DNA from: Clostridia bacterium
GTDB taxonomy: Bacteria; Bacillota; Clostridia; Christensenellales; Aristaeellaceae
NCBI GenBank assembly: GCA_017431005.1
Contig: JAFRLY010000032.1
Location: forward strand, 1-64,000
Reading direction: 5' to 3'
Length of the DNA stretch: 64,000 nucleotides
In this document: positions 1 through 7,532 of the stretch, in pieces
Position numbering within the stretch: the first letter of the stretch is position 1
How the letters are laid out: each line of letters begins with the position of its first letter
Position numbers and translations under genes: made by a program
The notes under the pieces: generated by a model
Told to the model about the DNA's origin: nothing
Databases searched by the model: none
What the model saw: only the letters and a program-made list of their open reading frames with translations

Positions 1-91
1 TCCAATAATCCAAATACATAATCGATTGTTCTGTCCTCCCGTTGTGACTGTCCACACGGGGCAGCCCGGCCATTCCGTGACGTGTTCGCTC

Positions 92-566
92 AAAATTGCA
101 CTCAGACTATGCGGTAAAAATTTTCTTGCGGTAAAAATTGCACTCAGACTGTGCGGTAAAAATTTTTATGCGCTCCGGATTACACCCATTTCGGCCTCCG
201 CCGCTTTTATGCGCTTCGGATTACACCTAAATCGGTCCCGCGCTTCTCTATATGCGGTCAGAATTCTCCCTCAAAACTATCGGTGAAACTATCCATCAAT
301 TTCTGTCGGTGAAAAATACACCCTTTTCGGTCTGAATTGCACCTTCTACGGCCTAAATCATATGCAGCCGAACGCATTTACCCTCTAATGCATATGCAAC
401 CGAGTGACTATGACTCACATGCATATGGAGCAGAAGTCGATTTGCAAGCCTAAATCAGATTCAACCGACGTTCATTTACGGTGCTCAGCCATATTCAGCC
501 GAGGTGTTTTTCTCAATGTATCTATCGATTTATGACCTGATGCATATTCTGCCGATATGGTTGAAA
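92..566. repeat. Degenerate quasi-tandem repeat array, AT-rich, apparently non-coding
   Basis: The first 91 bases show nothing recognisable. From 92 a short core recurs with drift. On the left it reads roughly CGGTAAAAATTGCACTC, including a clear 42-bp direct repeat (92-132 versus 134-174) and a 41-bp one (168-208 versus 209-249). In the middle it becomes CGGTGAAA and CGGTCTGAATTGCACC (281, 307, 328). On the right it becomes CATATGCAGCCGA-like (about 359, 391, 422, 457, 490, 543), spaced 31-53 bp. CGGT/CCGA cores fall about every 16-32 bp. An open frame on the plus strand (26-286) only follows the repeats and has no ribosome binding site. Function is unknown. It lies 3' of the polysaccharide operon. 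Confidence 0.6.
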
Positions 567-782
567 TCAGAGGAAGCATCGGTGTATAATGTCAATGATG
601 ATATCCTGTTCTTCAGGTTTCATCTTGTTATCGGACGGTAAACAGAGCCCACGCCTGAAAATATCGGCTCCAACGTCCTCAAAGGTGCCTGAAATGTAAG
701 CATTTGTGCGTCCGCGTCCATTTCCTTGGACAGTTACGAAGGGATGGGTCCTATATATCGGTTGCATATGCATGGGCTTCCA
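567..782 (-). pseudogene. Orphan 3' end of a second DegT-family aminotransferase gene
   Basis: The frame encodes 71 residues from WKPMHMQPIYRTHPF to the C-terminus IIHRCFL. By eye about 57 of 71 match the last 71 residues of the intact aminotransferase at 2541-3851. Homology starts abruptly at the tryptophan codon near 779, at the bases gggcttccag on the plus strand. Upstream of it there is only the end of the DUF4209-type gene (stop at 809). The N-terminal five-sixths of the enzyme, including the PLP lysine, is missing, so it cannot be an active transaminase. Its divergence from the intact copy suggests the tail of a separate paralogue or allele, not a fresh duplication. Confidence 0.8.
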
Positions 783-808
783 GCTGAGCACCCACTTTCT
801 TAGTTTTT

Positions 809-2527
809 TTATTCGTCCTTTTGTTTTTCCTTCATCTTTATGCTTTCTTCCATGCATGCCCTACTGTAAAGACTCAGAAGTTTGGTTATCAGGCCGAGGA
901 AGTAAAGGCCGATACGAGAATTGCCAGGTTCCATTAAACCATGAGCCATCTCATTCCTCAGATTAGAACCTTCTTTTTGATCCAACAAGCCCTGCAGGCA
1001 AAAGATGATGTCCGGATCATAACAATCGTTGAATTCTGGAGATTTGAGAAGTTGTCCTATCGGCTTGATTGTTATATCTCCGTTATCTTCCACATAAAAG
1101 GTTTGTCCTCCGCAGATTTTAACAAGATTACGGATAATATTCTCTGTCTGTGGTATGAGGAGGTGCATTGCTGTATACAGATCTCCCTGAAAGCCCAGAT
1201 ACAACCCTTTCCGTATTATTTCTTCCCGCCGATCATGAATGATCGCATTGTCTCTTACAAGGAAATCCAGATCCTCTTCTGTATACTGATACAGCCTGTT
1301 TATTTCGGATAAGGCATAATTCAATATGATATCAGCGTACATTTCCTGCAGCGACCTGGCTTTATCCCACATATACTTCCGTACCACTTCATTGTCCAGG
1401 TTCAAATCTCTCTCTAAAGAAAGAGCGGGCAAAGAACAAATTTGTCTTCCATTATGGTCCACTCTGGTCGGCGGAAACAAATCGGCAAGGCCGTGATAGT
1501 CTTTTATATATTTCAGCAATTCATCCCGCTTGTATATATGACAAAGGCTACCGAAGATAATGATTGCCTGTTTGACGTTACTTGCTTTTCTGAGGGCATC
1601 ATGCACCTCTTTTACCGATGAAGTGATGTCAATCGGATCTGTCTTAATCACCTGCAACTCATCAAGGATATGGCTTTGTGCCTCTTCCAGCTGCTTTCTA
1701 CATTGTGCCTGTTTTTCTTTAGTCCCTGCTTTCACGTAATATTGCAAAGCTTGGTTGAGAATTTGAACACGCCGGATTGCCGGATTGAACGCCATTGCCT
1801 GTGTAATGTCGCCGGCTTCCTCGTAATACTGATTTCTGTTCTCTTGATCCAGTTTTGCCAGTGCTTCCAAAACTATTTGAGCTTTGGTGAAGTTTGTTGT
1901 CCGCTTTGCTGTTTCTATTGCATTCCTTGCATAGCGACGGAGATCCTCATCGATCTTGTATTTCTGTTCGGCAAGTATCTCCAGCAAAGAGGACGAAAGA
2001 AACAATGGGTCATTTCCCTTAGTGTGGTCCAGGCCTTTTTGTACCGCTTCTATAGTTTCCTTATACTCTTCTCCCTTTTTGTTGAGCCTTTCCGCTATAT
2101 TGACTGCCCGATGTATCGCTTCAATGCAGTCAGGCCAGTCATCTTCATTCCAGACCTTATCATAAAGCTCAAGGTAGGAGTGAATCGCTATCCTTGCAGC
2201 CACATGATTCATAATAGTTGTCCAGAGAAAATCTGCTACTCTGGCACGAATCGGTAATGGAAACAAGTTAAGATCAAGGGATAATAACGGGGCCAGATCC
2301 TGCTTTTTTATGCTTTTAAGTTCAGGAAGTAAGTTCCTACTGTATTGCTCGAAAACATTTTCCTTGTCTTCGTATCTCTCGTCCAGCCGAATGATTTCTA
2401 AGACAAGTCCGAGTGTTTCTTTATCCGATTCGGAGAGTCCCGGCATCTCCAGATCTATTTTCCCATACTTGTAATCATACAGATCATCGGAATCATATAG
2501 TTGATTCAAGTATTCGTACAGATCCAT
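809..2527 (-). CDS. DUF4209-type protein with a C-terminal HEPN-like R-x4-H motif
   Basis: About 572 residues, soluble and mostly alpha-helical, with no signal peptide or membrane segment. The C-terminal ~90 residues contain LRNEMAHGL followed by a hydrophobic helix, which resembles the DUF4209 family. RNEMAH fits the R-x4-6-H signature of HEPN ribonucleases (R524, H529). I place the start at ATG 2527 (MDLYEYLNQL) behind a GGTGG sequence; an in-frame ATG at 2569 would overlap the upstream gene by 29 bp. The gene follows the aminotransferase by 13 bp and is clearly AT-richer than its neighbours, which suggests horizontal acquisition. RNase or defence activity is inference only. Confidence 0.65.
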   Translation of the reverse strand: MDLYEYLNQLYDSDDLYDYKYGKIDLEMPGLSESDKETLGLVLEIIRLDERYEDKENVFEQYSRNLLPELKSIKKQDLAPLLSLDLNLFPLPIRARVADFLWTTIMNHVAARIAIHSYLELYDKVWNEDDWPDCIEAIHRAVNIAERLNKKGEEYKETIEAVQKGLDHTKGNDPLFLSSSLLEILAEQKYKIDEDLRRYARNAIETAKRTTNFTKAQIVLEALAKLDQENRNQYYEEAGDITQAMAFNPAIRRVQILNQALQYYVKAGTKEKQAQCRKQLEEAQSHILDELQVIKTDPIDITSSVKEVHDALRKASNVKQAIIIFGSLCHIYKRDELLKYIKDYHGLADLFPPTRVDHNGRQICSLPALSLERDLNLDNEVVRKYMWDKARSLQEMYADIILNYALSEINRLYQYTEEDLDFLVRDNAIIHDRREEIIRKGLYLGFQGDLYTAMHLLIPQTENIIRNLVKICGGQTFYVEDNGDITIKPIGQLLKSPEFNDCYDPDIIFCLQGLLDQKEGSNLRNEMAHGLMEPGNSRIGLYFLGLITKLLSLYSRACMEESIKMKEKQKDE

Positions 2528-2540
2528 ACTGCCACCACTA

Positions 2541-3851
2541 TTACAAGAAACACCTGTGAATAATCTCAATAATCCTATCCTGCTGCTCTTCCGTCATCTT
2601 GTTATCGCTGGGAAGGCAGAGCCCTCTGCGGAAGAGATCAGCTCCTACGTCGATTCCTGAGCCTTTTATGTAGGCATTCGTTTTGCCTCTGCCGTTGCCT
2701 TCTTCGGTGATGAAGGGGTGGGTGCGGTAGATGGGCTGCATGTGCATGGGCTTCCAGACCGGGCGTCCTTCTGCCTTGAATGCGGCTAATGCTTCAAGGA
2801 TTTCCTGGGGGGAGCTTTTGCCGGATTCGCTTTTGTAGAGATAGTCCTGTTCTCCTCTGACCATGGGGGCCATGGCGTCTTCGTCGATCAGGCAGCAGGA
2901 GAGCCAGAAGTTCGGTTCGCTGTTGTTTTCGTCATAGGGGTTCATGGTGAGGGGGAGATCTTTTAAGCCCTCTTTATAGCGTTCATAGATCGCTTTTTTC
3001 TGGGCGATGTGTTCCTCCAGATACGGAATCTGGCCGCGGATGATGCCCGCGACGATGTTGCTGATCCGGTAGTTGTACCCGATCTCCTCATGCTGGTACC
3101 AGGGAGCCGCTTCGCGGCTCTGGGTGGACCATTTTCTGACCTTGTCCGCGTCTTCCCTGCTGTCCGTCAGAAACATGCCGCCGGCGGAGCCGGTGATGAT
3201 CTTGTTTCCGTTGAAGGAGATGCAGTTGTAATCTCCGAGGGTTCCGGTCTCGACCCACTGCCCGTTCAGTCTGTATTTTGCCCCAAGGCTTTCCGCGGCG
3301 TCCTCGATGATCAGGGCGCCGTGGTCCTTCGCGATTTTTCTGATCTCTTCCATCTTTCCGGGGGTGCCGTAGAGATGGGCAAGCACGATGAGCTTTGTAT
3401 CCGGATAGATTTCAAAGGCTTTCCTTAGGGCTTCCGGATCCATGTTCCAGGTGTCGCGCTCGGTATCGATGAAGACGGCTTCGCCGTCCTCATAGGCGAC
3501 GGGGTTGATGGAGGCGTCAAAGGTGACGTCCGAGCAGAACACTTTTCTGCCCTGCAGCGTGCCCGCGTTGGGCTTTGCCTGGCCGAAGAGCCTTTCCCCG
3601 GCCAGCTTGGTCGCCAGATGCAGGGCGGCGGTTCCGGCGGAAAGGGCCACCGCGTATCTGCAGCCCACGTATTCCGCGATCTGTCTCTCTATTTCGTCGA
3701 TATTCCGCCCTACCGTGCTGACCCAGTTCATCTGGATGGCGTCATCCACCCAGCGCTGCTCATCCCCGTGCATGGTGGGAGAGGACAGCCATATTCGGGA
3801 TTCAAAGGGCTCCAGTCCCTGAAAGCGGGAATCCGTCATTAGATCTATCAT
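2541..3851 (-). CDS. DegT/DnrJ/EryC1/StrS aminotransferase, PglE-like
   Basis: 436-residue PLP-dependent sugar aminotransferase. The probable Schiff-base lysine is K217 in SFNGNKIITGSAGGM, and the cofactor-binding IIEDAAESLGA motif precedes it. The N-terminus (NWVSTVGRNIDEIERQ) resembles enzymes that aminate UDP-4-keto-6-deoxy-GlcNAc, the PglE step of bacillosamine synthesis. Substrate assignment is inference. GAGGAG lies about 11 bases before the ATG. It is the next gene after the half-length FlaA1-type protein (15-bp gap) in the CpsC/CpsD operon. Its C-terminal 71 residues are repeated, diverged, as a fragment at 567-782. Confidence 0.85.
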   Translation of the reverse strand: MIDLMTDSRFQGLEPFESRIWLSSPTMHGDEQRWVDDAIQMNWVSTVGRNIDEIERQIAEYVGCRYAVALSAGTAALHLATKLAGERLFGQAKPNAGTLQGRKVFCSDVTFDASINPVAYEDGEAVFIDTERDTWNMDPEALRKAFEIYPDTKLIVLAHLYGTPGKMEEIRKIAKDHGALIIEDAAESLGAKYRLNGQWVETGTLGDYNCISFNGNKIITGSAGGMFLTDSREDADKVRKWSTQSREAAPWYQHEEIGYNYRISNIVAGIIRGQIPYLEEHIAQKKAIYERYKEGLKDLPLTMNPYDENNSEPNFWLSCCLIDEDAMAPMVRGEQDYLYKSESGKSSPQEILEALAAFKAEGRPVWKPMHMQPIYRTHPFITEEGNGRGKTNAYIKGSGIDVGADLFRRGLCLPSDNKMTEEQQDRIIEIIHRCFL

Positions 3852-3866
3852 GGTCGTTCACTCTCC

Positions 3867-4847
3867 TCAGAAGAAGCTGACATCTTCGCCGGTCTGTTCC
3901 TTATGCTGCTCGGCCCAGGCTTCGTAGCCCACATAAGCGTTGTAACCGGGTTTCACCAGTTCAATCTTCATATTTTCAATGCACTTGATATCATATCTGT
4001 CCTTAATGGACCGGATGGCTTCCTCGCCGTTGGCATACTCCGTTTCCTTACCGTTGATCCTGATGGTCACCTTGCCGCAGGCCAGCTCCAGCAGGCCGGA
4101 AACCGGAATGCGGCCGCCCAGGTTGGACAGGTACCCGGTGTAGTCCCAGAGCTCGATGCCGGCTTCGTCGCACTGTTCCTTGATTTCATTCTTATTCACG
4201 GAAGACAGGTTCGGATCCGCAATGAAAACCGCCCGGACGGAGGACAGGGCGGAGGCGAAATCCGATTTGACCGGAATGCCGTCCATCGTTTTGCCGGCAC
4301 TCTTTTCATCAACCGCGACAACAGCCCGGAAGGGAGTCTCTTCCAGGTGATGAATTGCTTTACGGGCCGTCTCGCCGGCGCCGATCACCATGCTTGGAAT
4401 GGCAGGCGTTCTTCTGCTTGCCGCATTTCTCTTTTCCACCAGCAGGATCCGATAGCCAAAGCGGATTAACGTCACAAAGAGGAACTGCAGAAGCGCTCCG
4501 ATGACATAATAGGTAATTGGCATCCGCTTAACAAATAATGCTGTACCCACGATATGAACCACGGCTGTGCAGAAATTCGCCAGGATAATCCGGTTCATGT
4601 CATTGATTCCGGCATAACGCCACATACCGCCGTACAGCCCGAATGCCGCGAATACAGCAATGACTATCACCGTATAAAACGGAACGAAATGCCAAAAATC
4701 CTCAAAATACTCAGCACCCGTGGGACGGATCTGGAAGTTGATATAAAATCTGACCAGCAGCGCCAGAATGTAAGCCGCGTTCACCGCCAGAATATCCAGC
4801 AGAAAAACCCACAGATCCTTGGAAATGAGTTTCCAGAGCTTTTTCAA
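3867..4847 (-). CDS. Half-length FlaA1/CapD-type membrane protein lacking the catalytic SDR domain
   Basis: 326 residues. The first ~140 form four predicted membrane helices (DLWVFLLDILAVNAAYILAL onward). Then comes a Rossmann-like nucleotide-binding domain starting at VIGAGETARKA, as in the N-terminal half of PglF/CapD dehydratases. The C-terminal catalytic SDR half is absent; instead there are about 75 unassigned residues ending TGEDVSFF. The start appears to be TTG, preceded by GGGAAG. The N-terminal part closely matches residues 10-250 of the fusion protein at 60574-62730. The aminotransferase directly downstream suggests the two products act together, matching the fused arrangement. Without the SDR half it is unlikely to be a dehydratase alone. 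Confidence 0.8.
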   Translation of the reverse strand: MKKLWKLISKDLWVFLLDILAVNAAYILALLVRFYINFQIRPTGAEYFEDFWHFVPFYTVIVIAVFAAFGLYGGMWRYAGINDMNRIILANFCTAVVHIVGTALFVKRMPITYYVIGALLQFLFVTLIRFGYRILLVEKRNAASRRTPAIPSMVIGAGETARKAIHHLEETPFRAVVAVDEKSAGKTMDGIPVKSDFASALSSVRAVFIADPNLSSVNKNEIKEQCDEAGIELWDYTGYLSNLGGRIPVSGLLELACGKVTIRINGKETEYANGEEAIRSIKDRYDIKCIENMKIELVKPGYNAYVGYEAWAEQHKEQTGEDVSFF

Positions 4848-4881
4848 TGTTCTTCCCTGCCTTTAAAATGATCTTGATCAT

Positions 4882-4910
4882 AAAAGACGAAGGCTTCATG
4901 CGAAGCCTTC
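4882..4910 (-). terminator. Intrinsic-terminator-like hairpin inside the polysaccharide operon
   Basis: In the gap between cpsD and the FlaA1-half gene, GAAGGCTT (4910-4903) pairs perfectly with AAGCCTTC (4896-4889). The loop is six bases and is followed by GTCTTTTA in transcript sense. The 8-bp stem with a short U-run resembles a weak intrinsic terminator. It lies inside an operon whose first gene encodes a NusG/LoaP-like antiterminator, so conditional read-through is plausible but unproven. Confidence 0.5.
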
Positions 4911-4970
4911 TCTGAATTGGTTGATTTTGTTTTTGAGAACGGACTGCCTGCTCTTCTTCCCTTTCCCTGA

Positions 4971-5714
4971 TCAACGGGAACGGGAGGAATCCCGGCTGTA
5001 GCCGTAGCGGTAGCCGTACTTTCCGTACTTGCCGTACTTCCCGCCATACTTGTAGTAGTACTTCTTGGTGCTCAGGCGGTCCATGGCCACCTTGTTCAGG
5101 ATGCAGCCCAGGACCGGCGTGCCGGTGCGGGTCATCTGCTGGTAGGCGTCCTGCAGGCCGCGGATCCGGGTCTTGTTGTATTCCAGCACCAGGACGGAGC
5201 CGTCGCAGGACTTGGCGATTTCCGCCGCGTCAATGACCATGCCGACCGGCGGGGCGTCCACGATGACCATGTCAAAGTTCTCCCCGAGGGTCTGCATCAG
5301 GTTCGAGAAGTCCGGAGTGGCGATCAGGGAAAGCGGCGCCTGGACGTCCGTACCGATCGGGATCAGATAAACGTTCGGGATGTTCGTTTCATAGACGCAC
5401 TGCTCCATCTCGCACTGGCCGGACAGGAAATGGGCCAGGCCGTTTTTACTGCCGGAGAGCGAGATGTCATACACGGAGTTCATGACGGAGAGACGCAGGT
5501 CCGCGTCCACCAGGATGACCCGCTTGCCGCGGGCCGCCATGTTGACTGCCGTCTGGATCGCCACGAAGCTCTTGCCGTCGTTGGCCTCGCAGCTGGTGAT
5601 CACGATCTTCCGGATGTTCTTTCCGGCGAAGGTCAGGTTAGAGGAAACAGTGTTGATCGCTTCCGCGCCGGAGTAATCCAGCGCCAGGTTCGCGTGAATG
5701 ATCGCTTTCTCCAT
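4971..5714 (-). CDS. CpsD/CapB-type bacterial tyrosine kinase
   Basis: 247 residues, cytoplasmic BY-kinase controlling capsule or exopolysaccharide chain synthesis with its membrane partner CpsC. Visible motifs are the Walker A region SCEANDGKS, Walker A' VILVDADLR and Walker B MVIVDAPPVG. The C-terminus is a tyrosine cluster (KKYYYKYGGKYGKYGKYGYR), the usual autophosphorylation tail, here unusually Gly/Lys-spaced with about ten tyrosines. Start ATG follows GGGGGAG and lies two bases after the cpsC stop, so the two are translationally linked. The separate CpsC and CpsD polypeptides are the Firmicute arrangement. Confidence 0.88.
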   Translation of the reverse strand: MEKAIIHANLALDYSGAEAINTVSSNLTFAGKNIRKIVITSCEANDGKSFVAIQTAVNMAARGKRVILVDADLRLSVMNSVYDISLSGSKNGLAHFLSGQCEMEQCVYETNIPNVYLIPIGTDVQAPLSLIATPDFSNLMQTLGENFDMVIVDAPPVGMVIDAAEIAKSCDGSVLVLEYNKTRIRGLQDAYQQMTRTGTPVLGCILNKVAMDRLSTKKYYYKYGGKYGKYGKYGYRYGYSRDSSRSR

Positions 5715-5716
5715 GC

Positions 5717-6502
5717 TTATTTTCTCCCCCTCCGGGTTTTGCTGTCCTGTTTGTCTGCCGTCTGCTTTCCGGAAAGATCCTGAACCGGGATCATGCCCAG
5801 GGTCGGCAGGTTGCCGACCTTCTGGATATCCTCCGTGGTGCGGATCCGGTCGTCTCCCAGGAAGAGAATCGTAATGATGGCAACCGCCAGCAGCCCGCCC
5901 AGCAGGAAGCCGATGACAACATCCCGGGTCTTCTGGGGGGAAATCGGCCGATCCGGCAGTCTCGCCTCCTCAAAGATGTTGGGCTCCCGCATGTCCATCT
6001 TCGCGGCGATGAACTCCCGGGCCACCTGGGCGTAGGTATCGGCGACAAGCTTCGCCTCCGCCGGATCCGGGGATTTATATGACACATAGATCACGTGGGT
6101 GCTGGCAGGATTGGAAATGGACAGATTTGCAGACAGCTGCGAATAGGTTTTGTCCAGGTCCAGGCGGGACGCCACCAGCTCATGGACATGCCAGTTCTTG
6201 AACACTTCCTGATAGTCCGCCGCCAGGTTGGTGCCGATCTGCAGGTCCGACAGGGAGATAGCTGTATCGGAACCGACGATATAGATCTTGCTCGTCGCCT
6301 GGTAAACCGGCTTTACGAGGGTATAATCATACGCACCAATCGCAACAGCGCCGATCAAGGCCGCGAGAATAATCCAGTGAATCTTCTCCAGCAGGCGGTA
6401 AAAGAGCGCCACCAGATCGATTTCTTTTTCCTGGTTTTCGGCTTCCGCTGCCGCTACCGGCGGCTGAAACAGGTTTCCATCCTGAGGATTCTGTGTCTGC
6501 AT
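5717..6502 (-). CDS. CpsC/Wzz-type chain-length determinant (polysaccharide co-polymerase)
   Basis: About 261 residues. A first membrane helix (WIILAALIGAVAIGAYDY) is followed by an extracellular Wzz domain and a second helix after the proline-rich LPDRPISPQKTRD (VVIGFLLGGLLAVAIITILF). The short cytoplasmic tail would activate CpsD. I prefer the start ATG at 6502 (MQTQNPQDG), which has GGAG at seven-base spacing. An in-frame ATG at 6541 overlaps the previous stop as ATGA but has no clear Shine-Dalgarno sequence. It sits between the antiterminator gene and cpsD and should set polymer length for the polysaccharide made by these loci. Confidence 0.87.
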   Translation of the reverse strand: MQTQNPQDGNLFQPPVAAAEAENQEKEIDLVALFYRLLEKIHWIILAALIGAVAIGAYDYTLVKPVYQATSKIYIVGSDTAISLSDLQIGTNLAADYQEVFKNWHVHELVASRLDLDKTYSQLSANLSISNPASTHVIYVSYKSPDPAEAKLVADTYAQVAREFIAAKMDMREPNIFEEARLPDRPISPQKTRDVVIGFLLGGLLAVAIITILFLGDDRIRTTEDIQKVGNLPTLGMIPVQDLSGKQTADKQDSKTRRGRK

Positions 6503-6537
6503 GTCCTTACTCCGTTCCGTTTGTTCTTTGGGAAAAG

Positions 6538-7137
6538 TCATTCTTTGAAATCGTTTCCGATTTCCGGTTGTGGTGTTGTGTCTTCCTCTGCTTCGGGGGC
6601 CGGTTCCATCATATCGAGGCCGAGCCAGACCCTGTTCACCGTTCCGACCAGGGTGATCTCCACCTCCGCAATGCGCTTGCGCTTATCTACCCGGAGCACC
6701 CTGCCGTTAAAGTTCTTCAGCAGGTCATCCGTCACCCGGATGTAGGAGCCCTCCTGGACCGTCTTCAGCTTCCGGACGCTTCCGTCGCCGAGGAACAGCA
6801 TCTTCGCGAAGGCCAGATCGCTGTCCCGGAGCTGAACCGTTTTGTCCTCATAGCGCAGGAGACGGATCACATGATTGATCCGGGTCAGCTGAGGCATCAG
6901 CGATTCCCCTTCCACAAACACATAGCCCGGGAAGAGGGCTCTTTTCTCATCCACCCAGACGCCGTGCCTGTGGACCGGTTTGATCCGCTGCGGAAAAAAA
7001 GCCCTTCCGTAATTACAGTACTGAATCGTTCTGGCGACGGTTTCCTCGTATCCGGACTCCACAAAGACACAGAAATAGACCTTTTCCGAAAGGGTTTCCG
7101 GAACCGCCGGGATCTGATCCTGCTCAGTGCTTTTCAT
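6538..7137 (-). CDS. NusG-family specialised antiterminator (LoaP/UpxY-like)
   Basis: 199 residues. The N-terminal NGN domain begins at KVYFCVFVESGYEETVAR and includes ALFPGYVFVE, the typical NusG core. A C-terminal KOW segment (EGSYIRVTDDLLKNFNGRVL) follows, then an acidic tail. Being the first gene of a polysaccharide operon behind a long leader is typical of LoaP-type processive antiterminators, which act locally on RNA polymerase. Start ATG has GGAGG six bases upstream. Both a structured leader and an internal terminator-like hairpin (4882-4910) are present. Assignment as a NusG paralogue is firm; LoaP-like action is inferred. Confidence 0.85.
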   Translation of the reverse strand: MKSTEQDQIPAVPETLSEKVYFCVFVESGYEETVARTIQYCNYGRAFFPQRIKPVHRHGVWVDEKRALFPGYVFVEGESLMPQLTRINHVIRLLRYEDKTVQLRDSDLAFAKMLFLGDGSVRKLKTVQEGSYIRVTDDLLKNFNGRVLRVDKRKRIAEVEITLVGTVNRVWLGLDMMEPAPEAEEDTTPQPEIGNDFKE

Positions 7138-7369
7138 GGCATGCCTCCGGCGTTCGTGCGGGGCGGGCCCGCATGAATATTTCCGTGTCTCTGACAGAAG
7201 TACCGTATACCACGCCAGTGCAGTGACTATACGGGAGGACTTCTTTTAAAAGGGCTTTCCAGCTTTGGACACAACACGAAACAGGAAAGCATCCCTTTGC
7301 TGCTTTCTTGTTCCAGGTCTCAGGCCTCCGAAAAAAGCTGCAAAGCTTGATTCAAAAGCCATTGAACCA
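7138..7369 (-). promoter_or_regulatory. Structured 5' leader of the polysaccharide operon
   Basis: About 230 untranslated bases separate the predicted start site from the antiterminator gene. In transcript sense, 7314-7301 and 7291-7278 form a 14-bp stem with one mismatch and one G-U pair around a nine-base loop. Further down, CCGTATA (7234-7228) can pair with TATACGG (7209-7203). An AAGCT/AGCTT mini-hairpin followed by a T-run lies near 7330-7345. Such leaders are candidate binding sites for the encoded NusG paralogue. No riboswitch class is recognised. Confidence 0.5.
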
Positions 7370-7375
7370 ATTTTC

Positions 7376-7404
7376 ATTATATCTTTCGTACGCAGGACTG
7401 TCAA
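7376..7404 (-). promoter_or_regulatory. Consensus sigma-A promoter of the antiterminator/CpsCD operon
   Basis: On the minus strand TTGACA (7404-7399), a 17-base spacer and TATAAT (7381-7376) match both consensus hexamers exactly. Transcription would start near 7369 and run into the structured leader. Confidence 0.8.
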
Positions 7405-7469
7405 GTTGGGTAACATATCAAAAGGCTCCTATGTTTCACTGTTTACAACCAGAAACGGAAACGACAGGA

Positions 7470-7532
7470 AACGATAGGGACGGTTCCTTTCGTTTCCGTC
7501 TGAGGGAAACGATTGGAACCGTCCCTATCGTT
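7470..7532. repeat. REP-like long palindrome
   Basis: Arms of 18 bp (7470-7487 and 7515-7532, AACGATAGGGACGGTTCC and its exact complement) enclose a second perfect 8-bp stem (7490-7497/7505-7512, TCGTTTCC/GGAAACGA), giving a 63-base imperfect cruciform. Related GGAAACG units precede it at 7452-7471. The GGGACGGTTCC core resembles REP/BIME-type elements mobilised by RAYT transposases; no such transposase is in the window. It overlaps the stop codon of the small Cys-rich gene and may also terminate that transcript. The rest of 7405-7469 shows nothing else. Confidence 0.6.

Noticed and set aside
26..286. Small plus-strand protein gene with repeated KIALRLCGKNF peptide
   Set aside because: The peptide repeat only reflects the DNA repeats; there is no ribosome binding site and the frame ends inside the array.
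92..566. CRISPR array
   Set aside because: Repeats are not constant, spacing is irregular (16-53 bp) and there are no cas genes nearby.
567..782. Recent tandem duplication of the aminotransferase end
   Set aside because: About 14 of 71 residues differ and DNA similarity is lower still, so it is an old paralogue or allele tail.
7138..7530. Known riboswitch in the 390-bp gap
   Set aside because: No conserved core of a class I know could be found; hairpins fit an antiterminator leader and a REP-like element better.
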